Below the pieces are notes generated by a model that saw only the letters and a program-made list of their open reading frames with translations, searched no databases and was not told the DNA's origin. Below are positions 7,447 to 17,050 of a stretch of DNA of 64,000 bases, one piece after another (the first letter of the stretch is position 1; each line of letters begins with the position of its first letter). The DNA is from Arsukibacterium tuosuense. GTDB taxonomy: Bacteria > Pseudomonadota > Gammaproteobacteria > Enterobacterales > Alteromonadaceae. The stretch lies in contig NZ_OBEB01000010.1 of the NCBI RefSeq assembly GCF_900215315.1, positions 62,001-126,000 of the forward strand, in the 5' to 3' direction. The position numbers were made by a program, and so were the translations under genes.

Positions 7447-9436
7447 CTTTATCTCCGCTCAGCGATCTGGCGCTTTGAGAGTTCGCTGACGATAACAGAG
7501 CAATATAGCCTTGCTCTGATTGTGGCCGGGCAATAAAATATCCCTGAATAACATCACAACCCATTTGCTGTACAAGTTGTAGCTGATCTACTGTCTCAAC
7601 ACCTTCAACCACAACACGCAAATTTAAGTCATGCGCCAGGCGGACAATGTTTGCCACCAGGCTTTGAGTCTGCAAATTACTTTCAATATCAGCAATCAAC
7701 GAACGATCTATCTTCAACACATTTAATGGTAATTTATTTAGGTAGGCTAAAGAGGAATAACCGGTACCAAAATCGTCAATAGCAATGCTAATGCCGAGAT
7801 CAGACAACACATTTAGCTTGTTAACACAATCATCAAAGTTTTCCAGCAAAAAGGTTTCGGTAAGTTCGAACTCGAGTAGGGCGGCGTTTACACCGTACTG
7901 AGTTAGATGACGTTTTATCCAATCTATAAAATCTGGTTCCATCAACTGACGACCAGAAATATTTACCGCCATTTTGCCGATGTGAATCCCCTTATTATTC
8001 CAATTAACCAAGGCTTGAAATGCTTGTTTCAATACCCAGTAGCCAATTTCAATAATTTGTCCCTGCTGCTCTGCCAATGGAATAAACAATGATGGTGGGA
8101 CGATACCGTAGTCCGGATGCTGCCATCGGACAAGTACCTCACAACCTGATAACGCCTGTTTATGAATGTCGTACTTAGCCTGAAAGTTCAAAAACAGCTG
8201 GTCTTGTTCAATTGCGCTATGCAGGGCCTGACTTAATGACAATTGGTGTTTTTTGCGCTCTACCGCCTGACGGTCATAACGCATAAACATGCGCAGTCCG
8301 CTCTCGGCAACCAACATGTTACCTAACAGCAAATTGTTCAATATAGTGCGTGGATCATTGCCATCCTCAGGCAGCAGGCAATAACTTACAGCAAAATCTA
8401 TTGGTCCCTTAGTCAGTTGTAGGTGGCCTGTGATTGATGAGAGTATTTCAGTGATATTCTGTAATACCTGCATCTCACTGCCTGGCAAGGGTAACGCAAT
8501 CACAAACTGTTCATTGGCCAGAAATGCCAGCTCCCCAACAGGGGCCGAAGAAGCTAGCAGTTGTTCAGCAATAGACTCAAGCGCCCGCTCCGCTTCGGTG
8601 TAACCAATAGCACGACTCCATACTTCAAAACTGCGGATCTTCACTGCAACCAAAGCTAAAGATCGCGTATGTTGTACGCAATTCTGTATCAGCTGTAACA
8701 ACTGTTGGTAGTTTAACATTGCCGGTAAGTCGAATACGTTATTAACTAGCACAGGAACCGTTACATAAGACAATTCTATAATTCCGCTCTTCGGGCCAAC
8801 TAAGCGACAGCTAAGTTCAATTTCTGTCCGACCGTTCAGTGTTACAAATGCGCTGCTTCCAACATCAAACAGTGCTGGAGTAATTTTGTCTTGATCCGCA
8901 GGCACCACCAGACTGGCAAGTGAGCAACCATCTTTGTTTACTTCATCACCCAGCAATGCAAGTGCAGCTGCATTCGCTTGTAACACCAAGCCGTCTTTAG
9001 ATAATTCCAACAGTGGTTCGGAGGCTGCCAGCAACATTTTCTGAGTTTGACTGTTAAAACGTCGCTGTAAATAATGTTCAAACGCAGCACTGACTTGTTG
9101 CAGCAACTCATCGTCTTCCCAGGGTTTCTGTAGAAAATGATATGCCGAACCTGCATTTAGCAAGGTTTTCACCGATTGAAAGTCAGAGTAACCACTAATA
9201 ACCAAACCAACAATTTCCGGATACTGCAATTTTATGGTGGCCAACAATTCAGCGCCAGTCATGTTAGGCATGCGAAAATCGGTCAACACCACTTTGCAGG
9301 GCCATGTCTGTAATATCGACAGCGCATCAGCACCGCAGTTTGCAGTTCTGACATGGTAACCAGAACGAGATAGTACACGGCTAAGCGCCTTTAAAATGCC
9401 AATTTCATCATCAACAACCAGAACCGACTTTTCCAT
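7439..9436 (-). CDS. REC-PAS-degenerate GGDEF-EAL c-di-GMP phosphodiesterase
   Basis: The 665-aa protein contains a receiver (1-125; phospho-acceptor in VVLTDFRMPNMTG, KPWEDDEL), a PAS-like region (about 140-235), a GGDEF-fold domain whose signature has decayed to LANEQF, and an EAL domain (about 395-650). In the EAL domain the first motif reads EVLVRW rather than EALVRW, keeping the catalytic Glu. The ELTE, DDFGTGYSS, KIDRSL, VVEGVE and QGYFIARP blocks are all present. It is therefore expected to hydrolyse c-di-GMP but not to make it. It lies between the HTH-REC gene (8 bp upstream) and the REC-HDOD gene (8 bp overlap), so the three are one transcript. Confidence 0.9.
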   Translation of the reverse strand: MEKSVLVVDDEIGILKALSRVLSRSGYHVRTANCGADALSILQTWPCKVVLTDFRMPNMTGAELLATIKLQYPEIVGLVISGYSDFQSVKTLLNAGSAYHFLQKPWEDDELLQQVSAAFEHYLQRRFNSQTQKMLLAASEPLLELSKDGLVLQANAAALALLGDEVNKDGCSLASLVVPADQDKITPALFDVGSSAFVTLNGRTEIELSCRLVGPKSGIIELSYVTVPVLVNNVFDLPAMLNYQQLLQLIQNCVQHTRSLALVAVKIRSFEVWSRAIGYTEAERALESIAEQLLASSAPVGELAFLANEQFVIALPLPGSEMQVLQNITEILSSITGHLQLTKGPIDFAVSYCLLPEDGNDPRTILNNLLLGNMLVAESGLRMFMRYDRQAVERKKHQLSLSQALHSAIEQDQLFLNFQAKYDIHKQALSGCEVLVRWQHPDYGIVPPSLFIPLAEQQGQIIEIGYWVLKQAFQALVNWNNKGIHIGKMAVNISGRQLMEPDFIDWIKRHLTQYGVNAALLEFELTETFLLENFDDCVNKLNVLSDLGISIAIDDFGTGYSSLAYLNKLPLNVLKIDRSLIADIESNLQTQSLVANIVRLAHDLNLRVVVEGVETVDQLQLVQQMGCDVIQGYFIARPQSEQGYIALLSSANSQSARSLSGDKDV

Positions 9437-9444
9437 CTTGCCTC

Positions 9445-10023
9445 CTAACTCAGCAAGTTATTTACCCTGCTTAGCAAATCTGTATTATCAAATGGCTTAG
9501 CAATCGCATCATTCGCACCAATCCGCACCGATTCGGCTAAATCAGCTGGCGCTAAACCGGACAGTACAAGAATTTTAAGATCTGTAAGATCAGGGCGCTG
9601 ACGAATAAACTGAATGACGTCAAAACCATCCAGCCCGGGCATAGACAAGTCTAAGATGATTAAATCAGGCTTTTCCGCAATAATTTTCACACCCGCCTGA
9701 AAGCCATCCTGAGCAGATATAATGTCATAAGGGGTCGATTGCAGCACCCGACGCACAGCATTGCGCATAGCCATCTCATCATCGATGATGAGAACGCGCT
9801 TTTTCTGTGCCGGCGTTTGCTTTGTGTCCTCTTGCAACAAAATCTCAGGCATTGGCATTTGCTGCTGATGCAAAAAGCTGATGAAGTCTTCTACCAGCAC
9901 CCGATAATTACCTCTGCCGGGCAGTTTATGTCCCTTAAGTTGCCCATTAGCTATCCAACGGCTCACGGTGCGCTGATGTACATCGCAGTACTGTGCAATT
10001 TCACTGGGTTTAAGCGTCTTCAC
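9445..10023 (-). CDS. excisionase-type HTH fused to receiver domain
   Basis: This 192-aa protein has an unusual order: the DNA-binding module comes first. Residues 1-55 form an excisionase/MerR-like winged helix (LKPSEIAQYCDVHQRTVSRW, then GQLKGHKLPGRGNYRV). After a linker rich in Gln and Pro, residues 75-192 form a receiver (VLIIDDEMAMRNAV, LIILDLSMPGLDG, IAKPFD). It is the first gene of the minus-strand operon 10023-6334 and faces the REC/HD-GYP-like gene at 10116. It is the only DNA-binding protein of the island, and so the best candidate for controlling it through sites in the 92-bp divergent gap. That assignment is inference. Confidence 0.85.
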   Translation of the reverse strand: MKTLKPSEIAQYCDVHQRTVSRWIANGQLKGHKLPGRGNYRVLVEDFISFLHQQQMPMPEILLQEDTKQTPAQKKRVLIIDDEMAMRNAVRRVLQSTPYDIISAQDGFQAGVKIIAEKPDLIILDLSMPGLDGFDVIQFIRQRPDLTDLKILVLSGLAPADLAESVRIGANDAIAKPFDNTDLLSRVNNLLS

Positions 10024-10045
10024 CTAATAACTTCCACTGCTAAAC

Positions 10046-10074
10046 TTGATTCCTGCTAAGTTATAGCATAATTT
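10046..10074 (+). promoter_or_regulatory. sigma70-type promoter of plus-strand signalling operon
   Basis: TTGATT (10046-10051) and TAATTT (10069-10074) are separated by exactly 17 bp. The predicted transcript would start near 10081 and carry the repeat at 10085-10101 in its first bases, before the start codon at 10116. Confidence 0.5.
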
Positions 10075-10084
10075 AATAGACAAG

Positions 10085-10101
10085 GACAAATAAGACAAAT
10101 G
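10085..10101. promoter_or_regulatory. GACAAAT direct repeat, candidate operator (site 1)
   Basis: GACAAAT occurs twice with a 9-bp period (10085-10091, 10094-10100) just after the predicted -10 element. The 12-mer ATAAGACAAATG found here (10090-10101) recurs in the promoter of the other signalling operon at 19328-19339 (minus strand), which suggests a shared regulator. Confidence 0.4.
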
Positions 10102-10115
10102 CGAAAGGTGTTAAA

Positions 10116-11450
10116 ATGATAACCCTGTCAGATGATAAGAGGCCTGTTGTATTGTGTGTAGATGACGAGCAGAGCATCCTGAAGTCGTTGCAACGTCTCT
10201 TTATCAATTCAGAAGTCGATTTGCTGCTAACTGACAACGGCTTTAAAGCATTGGAGCTGATGCGCACACAGCGGGTCAATGTCATCATTACCGATATGCG
10301 CATGCCTAACATGACTGGCGCAGAGTTTCTGGCTCAGGCTGCTAAAATTCAGCCCGACGCTTATCGCATCTTGATGACCGGCCATGCTGATTTAGCCTCT
10401 ACTATTTCAGCCATTAACCTTGGAAAAATTCATCGCTATATTCAGAAACCCTGGGAAAACAAGGAACTATTGGCAGCGTTAGATGAAGGCTTGGCCCTGT
10501 ACAGGTTAGTACGCCAGAACAAACTCCTGACGGCAAAAGTAGCAGCCCAAAATAAACAACTAAAAGAGATGAATCATTCGCTTGAAGAAATGGTGCATCA
10601 ACGCACTGCGCAACTAAAAAATACCTTAGCCAAATATCAAGCGCTGGCCGCACAACGTGAGAAAGAAGAAGCAGCAACCCTGGAGGTACTGTACAACATC
10701 ATTAGTAGCTATCCGCCGTTAAGTGGTGAACTGGCCAGAAAAATTAGCAGCACCTGCGAAAACATTGCTAAAGTCATGCAGTTACCGAAAGAGCAACTGG
10801 TTACTGTACGCAAAGCAGGTTTATTTTGTGAGATTGGTAAAATTGCCTTGCCACCTAACATCGCGTCTAGTGTCTATGCAAAACTTGACGGTACTGATCG
10901 CCGTCATTTTTGCGAACATCCGCAGCACGCGGAGGAGATCTTGTTACCCGCTACACATTTAGCTGATGTTTCGCTCATTATCGCCAACCAGCTGGAACGA
11001 TTTAATGGCGCTGGTGAACCGGCCCAAAAGGTGGGTACCGATATCCCACTAGGCGCCAGGATCCTTGCCGTAGCAAGAGACTTGTGGCTGATCACAGATG
11101 GTTTTCAGGATGGCAAGAAAGTTGGGCTGCGTCAGGCGTTTGAGAGCATAAAACTGCATCAGGGCAGCAATTACGACCCTGATGTCGTGATGGCACTATC
11201 AGTATTGCTGCAGAAAAACGAGCTTGATACCACAGAGAAAATACGCAGCGGTCTGGAAGTCACTCAATTGAGAGCGGGCATGAAGCTTAAAAATAATCTC
11301 TATAACAAAAAGCACATTTTATTGTTGCCCAAAGACCACATAATTACCCAATCATCACTGGATAAGCTGCTGACGTACCAGATGAAACACAAAGAAATAC
11401 TGCTCGTAGCAGTAGATATCATCAGTTTAGCCGACTCAGAAGAGGAATAG
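10116..11450 (+). CDS. response regulator with degenerate HD-GYP domain
   Basis: The 444-aa protein looks like RpfG. It has a receiver (about 10-125; phospho-acceptor D60 in VIITDMRMPNMTG, K111-PWENKEL), a coiled coil (about 135-185), and an HD-GYP fold (about 190-365). The catalytic residues are largely gone: the HD pair is C238-E239, HHE is replaced by N291-Q-L-E294, and GYP reads GAGEP (298-302). Only the HP pair at 268-269 is kept. It should not hydrolyse c-di-GMP and may bind partners or the nucleotide instead. A C-terminal extension (about 370-430) follows. First gene of a four-gene plus-strand operon; the FIST gene starts 3 bp after its stop. Confidence 0.88.
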   Translation: MITLSDDKRPVVLCVDDEQSILKSLQRLFINSEVDLLLTDNGFKALELMRTQRVNVIITDMRMPNMTGAEFLAQAAKIQPDAYRILMTGHADLASTISAINLGKIHRYIQKPWENKELLAALDEGLALYRLVRQNKLLTAKVAAQNKQLKEMNHSLEEMVHQRTAQLKNTLAKYQALAAQREKEEAATLEVLYNIISSYPPLSGELARKISSTCENIAKVMQLPKEQLVTVRKAGLFCEIGKIALPPNIASSVYAKLDGTDRRHFCEHPQHAEEILLPATHLADVSLIIANQLERFNGAGEPAQKVGTDIPLGARILAVARDLWLITDGFQDGKKVGLRQAFESIKLHQGSNYDPDVVMALSVLLQKNELDTTEKIRSGLEVTQLRAGMKLKNNLYNKKHILLLPKDHIITQSSLDKLLTYQMKHKEILLVAVDIISLADSEEE

Positions 11451-11453
11451 ATA

Positions 11454-12644
11454 ATGAGAGTGCTCCGACACTGCCTTGATGCGGCTGACCACACTTGCCT
11501 CTGTGATCAACTGGTTGCTTTGGAACAACCGGAAACGGCATGTTTGTCTATTGCTTTTGGCAGTGTTCACGCCATTAGTGCCTTATCGTCCTGTCATTAT
11601 GCCACTACGTTATCTGCAAACTGGGTAGCGACAAGCTCGTGTCAGGACGCTTTTTCTGATCAAGCTACAGAAGGAAGCCACCACTTAGCCATCTTACAAT
11701 TTATTGACCCTATCGGTGCTTACGGTGTAGCCAGCAGACACAGCGATAGTAAAACCATTGTCGAAGACAGCAAAGCTGCCTTACAACAAGCCTTGCTGGC
11801 CGCTAATAAGCCGGGCGAGCTGCCAGCATTTATTTGGTGCAGCCCCTCTCCCGGGCTGGAAGAAGGTTTACTGACAGGTATTCGTGAACTCATCGGCAAC
11901 GATGTCCCCGTGTTTGGTGGCAGCAGTGCAGATAACGATGTTAGCGGTAACTGGTGTATGTTCGATGGTCAGCAGTTAATTCAGACCGGTTTTATTATTG
12001 CAGTTTTGTTCCCGTCAGTACCAATAAGTTATTACTTTAGTTGCGGCTATGAGGAAACGCCGTACTCGGCAATTGTTACCGCTGCAAATGAGCGACAACT
12101 TATCAGTCTGAATAATCAGCCGGCAGCAGATGTCTATAACGCCTGGCGTGGACACAACAGTCAAACACCTTTACCGGCAGGGCCAGTTCTGGCTGCCAGT
12201 ACCTTCTCGCCACTTGGCCGAATTGTGCAACAGTATGAAGTTAGCATGGCATTGCTCTCACACCCGGCATCGATCAGAGCAGATGGCTCTATCGATCTCT
12301 TTTCGCAGGTAAATACTGGTGAGCGCATAACATTTATGCAAGGTGATACGGAACTGTTGGTTGAGCGTGCAGCAACAGTATCGGGTATTGCCCGGCAACA
12401 ACTAAGTAATTTGTACGACAGTAAGCCGCAGGCAGCCATTGTTATTTTTTGTGCCGGTTGTATGTTAGCGATCCCTGATGATATAAAAAGGGTGCATCAT
12501 GGCATAAGACAGGCACTGGAAAATATTCCGTTTATCGGCGGCTATACCTTTGGTGAGCAAGGACGCTTTGCTGATGGTATAAACAGGCATGGTAACTTAA
12601 TGATCTCTGCCATTATTTTCGGGAGTGATAATGAGTCAGTCTGA
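11454..12644 (+). CDS. FIST domain sensory protein
   Basis: The 396-aa protein matches FIST (F-box and intracellular signal transduction) proteins, with FIST_N (about 25-215; contains FGGSSADND) and FIST_C (about 225-375; ending GGYTFGEQGRF). Bacterial FIST domains are predicted ligand sensors, possibly for amino-acid-like molecules, and are usually encoded beside kinases or c-di-GMP enzymes. No signal peptide or membrane segment is seen, so it should be cytoplasmic. It sits between the REC/HD-GYP-like gene and a soluble histidine kinase whose start lies inside its 3' end, so it probably feeds that kinase. Confidence 0.88.
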   Translation: MRVLRHCLDAADHTCLCDQLVALEQPETACLSIAFGSVHAISALSSCHYATTLSANWVATSSCQDAFSDQATEGSHHLAILQFIDPIGAYGVASRHSDSKTIVEDSKAALQQALLAANKPGELPAFIWCSPSPGLEEGLLTGIRELIGNDVPVFGGSSADNDVSGNWCMFDGQQLIQTGFIIAVLFPSVPISYYFSCGYEETPYSAIVTAANERQLISLNNQPAADVYNAWRGHNSQTPLPAGPVLAASTFSPLGRIVQQYEVSMALLSHPASIRADGSIDLFSQVNTGERITFMQGDTELLVERAATVSGIARQQLSNLYDSKPQAAIVIFCAGCMLAIPDDIKRVHHGIRQALENIPFIGGYTFGEQGRFADGINRHGNLMISAIIFGSDNESV

Positions 12645-14016
12645 GAAGCAGCAAGAACTTTTACTGCAGTTGAAGATAGAAAATCAGCAACTACTCAAGT
12701 TCAAAAAATTAAACAGTCTGATGCGTGATACGCTGGACACTTTCGCTGTAAAGGGCCGTAACCAGTCACCATTTACATCTTTATTTGACTTGCTTGGTCA
12801 GGAACTTCAAGCGGATCAACAATTCATTGTTGCGATCAATGATGATGAGACATCTTTTAGTATTCTGGACGCCACCAGCCCCCAACTAAAAAATCTACCT
12901 GCCCAGTTACTCCATAAAAAAAATGATATCGATTCAGAACAGCACGTATTCAGTCAATCATCCGCTTTTTTCGACCTCGCCCTAAGCCCCAAATGGCCCG
13001 CAGTGCTTACCACCACGCTGCCACAGGCCAGGTCGGCATTGATCCAACCTATCAGAATTGGCCAGCACCACTACGCTATTGTATTACTTTCAGATAAAAC
13101 AAAAACATTTAACATTGAAGCTAAAACAGTGGTAGCAAGCTACAGCAGTTTTATTGCCAGCTTTCTTTCATTATTTGAGAACCAGCGCCTGGCGGCCGAA
13201 CGCGACCAGCTGTTCGCCCAGCAAAAGCGGATAGAACAAAGCATGGTGCAACAAGATAAGTTAGCTGCTATTGGTCAGCTGGCGGCAGGTGTTGCCCATG
13301 AGCTGAATAACCCCTTGGGATTTATTTACAGTAATCTCAATACATTAAAAGTGTATATGCAAACCGTGCAGAGTTTTGTACACAATGCCTATGCGACTAC
13401 ACCAGCGCTAAAAGATGTAGCTAAAGCAGCGAACCTGAGTTTTCTATTAGAAGATAGCTTTGATTTAATTGAGGAAAGCCTTACCGGCGCTCGTCGGTCG
13501 CGCGATATCATTAATAACTTGAGAACCTTCTCACATCCGGATGACATCTCCGTGTCAAAAATCGACCTGATGGCAATACTCGAAAGCACCATTCGGATAG
13601 CTAATACGCAAATTAAACGCAACGCCAAATTAATACTTACCAAAGATATCGCTAGCGCTTATGTAAATGGCAACGCCACGCAGCTTAGTCAGGTACTGCT
13701 GAATTTGATCAATAATGCTTATCATGCCATTGACCATAAACAAGGTTTGATAACGGTCTTAATAACTCAACTCGGACACTGGCTAACAATAAAAATTACA
13801 GACAATGGCTGTGGCATTAGCAACAGTGCAGTTTCTCACATATTTGAGCCTTTTTTTACCACCAAAGATGTGGGTCAGGGTACTGGGCTCGGCCTATCTA
13901 TCTCGCGCGCTATTGTAGAGCAGCATAACGGCTGTCTGGCGTTGGAACACACCAGCGCCGATGGCAGTGTTTTTGTTGTCAGCTTACCTGTTGCGGATGC
14001 CAGCAAAGATGATTAA
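12631..14016 (+). CDS. soluble GAF-like histidine kinase
   Basis: The 461-aa protein has an N-terminal coil, a GAF-like sensor region (about 40-190), a second coil, then a HisKA-type H-box (GQLAAGVAHELNNPLGF) and an HATPase domain with N-box (LINNAYHAI), G1 (DNGCGI), F (FEPFFTT) and G2 (GTGLGLSIS) motifs. No membrane segment is seen. ATG at 12631 is taken as the start because GGGAG lies 5 nt upstream; it overlaps the FIST gene by 14 bp, implying coupling. It carries no receiver, so it must phosphorylate one of the several REC proteins of the island. Confidence 0.9.
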   Translation: MSQSEKQQELLLQLKIENQQLLKFKKLNSLMRDTLDTFAVKGRNQSPFTSLFDLLGQELQADQQFIVAINDDETSFSILDATSPQLKNLPAQLLHKKNDIDSEQHVFSQSSAFFDLALSPKWPAVLTTTLPQARSALIQPIRIGQHHYAIVLLSDKTKTFNIEAKTVVASYSSFIASFLSLFENQRLAAERDQLFAQQKRIEQSMVQQDKLAAIGQLAAGVAHELNNPLGFIYSNLNTLKVYMQTVQSFVHNAYATTPALKDVAKAANLSFLLEDSFDLIEESLTGARRSRDIINNLRTFSHPDDISVSKIDLMAILESTIRIANTQIKRNAKLILTKDIASAYVNGNATQLSQVLLNLINNAYHAIDHKQGLITVLITQLGHWLTIKITDNGCGISNSAVSHIFEPFFTTKDVGQGTGLGLSISRAIVEQHNGCLALEHTSADGSVFVVSLPVADASKDD

Positions 14017-17000
14017 CTGGCAGAGCAAACCGCTAAAAATAAATAGGATATTGTTTTTTAGCTATTGTGTGTTACTGGGTTATCTGGCTAACCTCTCGGC
14101 GGTTGCGCTGCCTATTACGGTGCCTCTTACTGTCGGCAATGTCGCCATCTTTGTTATTATGGCAAGGCTAGGCCTGGTCTGGGGCATAGTAAGTTTCGTG
14201 ATAGTAACACTGTCATTTGGCCAGTCGCCGGCGATAATACTCACTGTGGCTCAGACCGTACTATTTATAATCTATTTTAACCAGCCTAAACGCACTATCT
14301 GGCTGTTCAGCCTGATATATATGCCTGTTGCTGCCGTAATTTGTTATCTGATGCTGCCGGTCAGTATAAGTCATCAGCCATTGTTGCTTAGTCTGTTTGT
14401 GTTGCTTTGTGCTGCGGTTTTTGCCTGGTGTTTAAAAGCAGCAACCTTACTGTTGGCAATGTCTGTTCAGGCAAAACAATTGAGGCAGCAGTCGTTACAA
14501 AATCAGCTGTCATACCGCTTTGGGCTTTATGCAGCCATTCCGGCTACCTTACTAATTACGCTGGGGTTAAACGGTGCTACCAGTGTTAATCTGGTTAAAA
14601 AAATGGCAGCTTATCACTTTCAGTTAGATAATCTGAAATCTGATGTCGAGCTTAAGCTGAATGAGTATTTAGCCATGTTACAGGCAATGGCGACGTTGCC
14701 TGAAAATATGCTTGATAAAACCACCTTGCAACATCTTGTAACGCAACGGCCAGAATTTATCTCGGCGTTAACCACAGATCAACTGGGTTACGTCACCCAG
14801 TTTTACAAAGCTGATGTACAGAATAACGATCTGCTGGGCACAAGTGTTGCAGACCGTGCTTATTTCAGGACCGTCAAAACCCAGCAATCGCCCTATATCA
14901 GTGATACCTTTACCGGTCGGATGCTTGGCCAGGATCAATTATTTGCGGTAAGCGCACCAATAGCTGAAAAAGGCCGTTTTCTCGGTGTTTTACAATTGTC
15001 TGTCGAGCTTGCAGCCTTACTGCATGTGTTTACGATAGACGATGACGATGACGATGTATCACATCAAATCCTGCTTGATAATGCAGGTAAAAAAATCTGG
15101 GGTAACAAAACAAGTGGCAAAGTTGGTGAGACATGGCAACGGCCAGAAAACGCCAGCGCAATGCCGAAAGCCTTTTTACAAAACAGCGTTTTCAATCCTT
15201 TACCACCAATAATTATTAGTGAAGATGCGCATCATTTTATGTTGCAGAAGCAGATTGGCACTACCGGCTGGTCTCTAAACTATTTTATTGATACCGAATC
15301 TACAATCCTGCTGTTTTATTTTTACTTCGCTATAGCACTTGGCCTTATTACCTTAATTCTTGAAGCATCGGTAACGCTGTCAAAACGCTTTGTCAGCCGC
15401 TACACCATGGCACTGGAACAGTTAGTAGACTTTACCAAACACTGGGACGGTAAAAGCGCCAGTCAGGTTAAACCTCAGTTCAGTCAGTCAGCGTTAGAAA
15501 TGGATGCCTTAACGGACAGCTTTATTAACATGCAGCGCCGCGTTTCCGGCGCACATCATGCCATAGTCGCTACCATGCAGGAGGTTCGCCAACTGAACAG
15601 CGAATTAGAGCAACGAGTAGAGCAACGGACCAGCGAGCTGGAGCAGGAGCGTGACAAAGCTAATCATCTGGCAGCAGTAAAAACCCGCTTTTTAGCCAAC
15701 ATGAGCCATGAATTACGCACGCCGATTACCATTATTAAGGGCTTTACCGAAACGTTGATATCACAGGCCAATGCCGACACCCTGCCTGTGTTAAGACGTG
15801 TACAGCACAATACAGAGCATTTGCACAATGTCGTCAATGATATTCTCGATGTAGCAAAAATGGATGCAGGCAAAATGAGCTATGCAGCAAAATCGGTAAA
15901 TGCGCTGAGTATATTAGACGACATTACAGCCAGTCTGAGCCAACTATGCGACAGTAAAGCACTTACTGCAAACGTTGCAATCAGCCTACCGGCAGAGCTT
16001 TGTATCTGGGCCGATCCGTTCAGACTAAAACAAATATTGCTTAATCTGTTGAGCAATGCGGTCAAATTTACCCACAACGGCACGATCAGCTTGTCAGCCC
16101 ACTACATAGAAAGTGATGTTGTTATCAGCTTTGCAGACCAAGGTGTAGGCATAGCAGCTGATAAAATACCTACTCTGTTTCAGGCCTTTACTCAGGCCGA
16201 CTCCAGCATCAGCCGGGATTATGGCGGCACCGGCCTGGGTCTCTATATCAGTAAAGAACTGGCTGATGCTATGGGTATGACACTGACAGTTGACAGTACC
16301 CTGCATAAAGGCTCTACCTTTAGGCTGCGAATACCAGCTACATTAGTGTCGCTCGAAACGCAGCCCCTAGCCGCTGCTGAAGCACAGAGTAAAACAAATT
16401 CAGGTGAAATAACTCAGGGTAAACGTGTGTTGGTGGTTGACGATGTAAAAGACATACGTGATCTGATTGCCTCGTTGTTGAAAGAAACCGGCTTGGTGCT
16501 TAGCTTTGCGGCAGACGGTGCAGAAGCGCTGGAGATGGCAAAAAATCACGTCTTTGATTTGATTATAATGGACCAGCAAATGCCACGTATGGATGGCCGC
16601 ACAGCGGCGTTAGAAATCAGGCAACTTAGCCTTAAAACACCAATAATTCAGCTGAGTGCCGACGTATTTACTGATCAAACCTCTTTGGCACCGTTCGACA
16701 GCGTTTTAACAAAACCTATTGATAAAACATCATTATTCCAAACCATAGGACAGCTGCTGAATACCATGCCAGCACCAAACATCCATCAGGAGGATGACGA
16801 GCTGGCAGCTGAATATCAGCGAAGCCTTGTTGCTCAGAAAGATAGCCTGCTGCAGCTATGGAGTCTTGAAAAATATGAAACGTTATCACACGAATTGCAC
16901 AAGATTAAAGGAACAAGTGCCTGTTTTAATTTGTATGCTATCGCCGAAGCCGCAGCAGAGGCAGAACAAAAAATCAGCACTAATAAAATAGATAATCAGC

Positions 17001-17047
17001 TTCTAGCTAAATTAATGTTAGCTATTGAAGGCAGCATAATGCCGTAG
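14009..17047 (+). CDS. membrane hybrid histidine kinase, Cache-HisKA-HATPase-REC-Hpt
   Basis: The roughly 1012-aa protein starts with five or six hydrophobic helices (residues ~10-145) and a further helix near 180. Next come a periplasmic Cache-like sensor (~195-430; pattern GTSVADRAYFRTV and APIAEKGRFLGVLQLS), another helix, a coiled coil, a HisKA domain (FLANMSHELRTPITII), an HATPase (DQGVGIA, GGTGLGLYIS), a receiver (VLVVDDVKD, LIIMDQQMPRMDG, LTKPID) and a C-terminal Hpt domain with the phospho-histidine in ELHKIKGTSACF. This is a full phosphorelay on one chain. The start is ambiguous: ATG at 14009 overlaps the upstream stop by 8 bp, and ATG at 13997 is also in frame. Last gene of the plus-strand operon; its stop is 3 bp from a convergent stop. 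Confidence 0.88.
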   Translation: MINWQSKPLKINRILFFSYCVLLGYLANLSAVALPITVPLTVGNVAIFVIMARLGLVWGIVSFVIVTLSFGQSPAIILTVAQTVLFIIYFNQPKRTIWLFSLIYMPVAAVICYLMLPVSISHQPLLLSLFVLLCAAVFAWCLKAATLLLAMSVQAKQLRQQSLQNQLSYRFGLYAAIPATLLITLGLNGATSVNLVKKMAAYHFQLDNLKSDVELKLNEYLAMLQAMATLPENMLDKTTLQHLVTQRPEFISALTTDQLGYVTQFYKADVQNNDLLGTSVADRAYFRTVKTQQSPYISDTFTGRMLGQDQLFAVSAPIAEKGRFLGVLQLSVELAALLHVFTIDDDDDDVSHQILLDNAGKKIWGNKTSGKVGETWQRPENASAMPKAFLQNSVFNPLPPIIISEDAHHFMLQKQIGTTGWSLNYFIDTESTILLFYFYFAIALGLITLILEASVTLSKRFVSRYTMALEQLVDFTKHWDGKSASQVKPQFSQSALEMDALTDSFINMQRRVSGAHHAIVATMQEVRQLNSELEQRVEQRTSELEQERDKANHLAAVKTRFLANMSHELRTPITIIKGFTETLISQANADTLPVLRRVQHNTEHLHNVVNDILDVAKMDAGKMSYAAKSVNALSILDDITASLSQLCDSKALTANVAISLPAELCIWADPFRLKQILLNLLSNAVKFTHNGTISLSAHYIESDVVISFADQGVGIAADKIPTLFQAFTQADSSISRDYGGTGLGLYISKELADAMGMTLTVDSTLHKGSTFRLRIPATLVSLETQPLAAAEAQSKTNSGEITQGKRVLVVDDVKDIRDLIASLLKETGLVLSFAADGAEALEMAKNHVFDLIIMDQQMPRMDGRTAALEIRQLSLKTPIIQLSADVFTDQTSLAPFDSVLTKPIDKTSLFQTIGQLLNTMPAPNIHQEDDELAAEYQRSLVAQKDSLLQLWSLEKYETLSHELHKIKGTSACFNLYAIAEAAAEAEQKISTNKIDNQLLAKLMLAIEGSIMP

Positions 17048-17050
17048 AGA

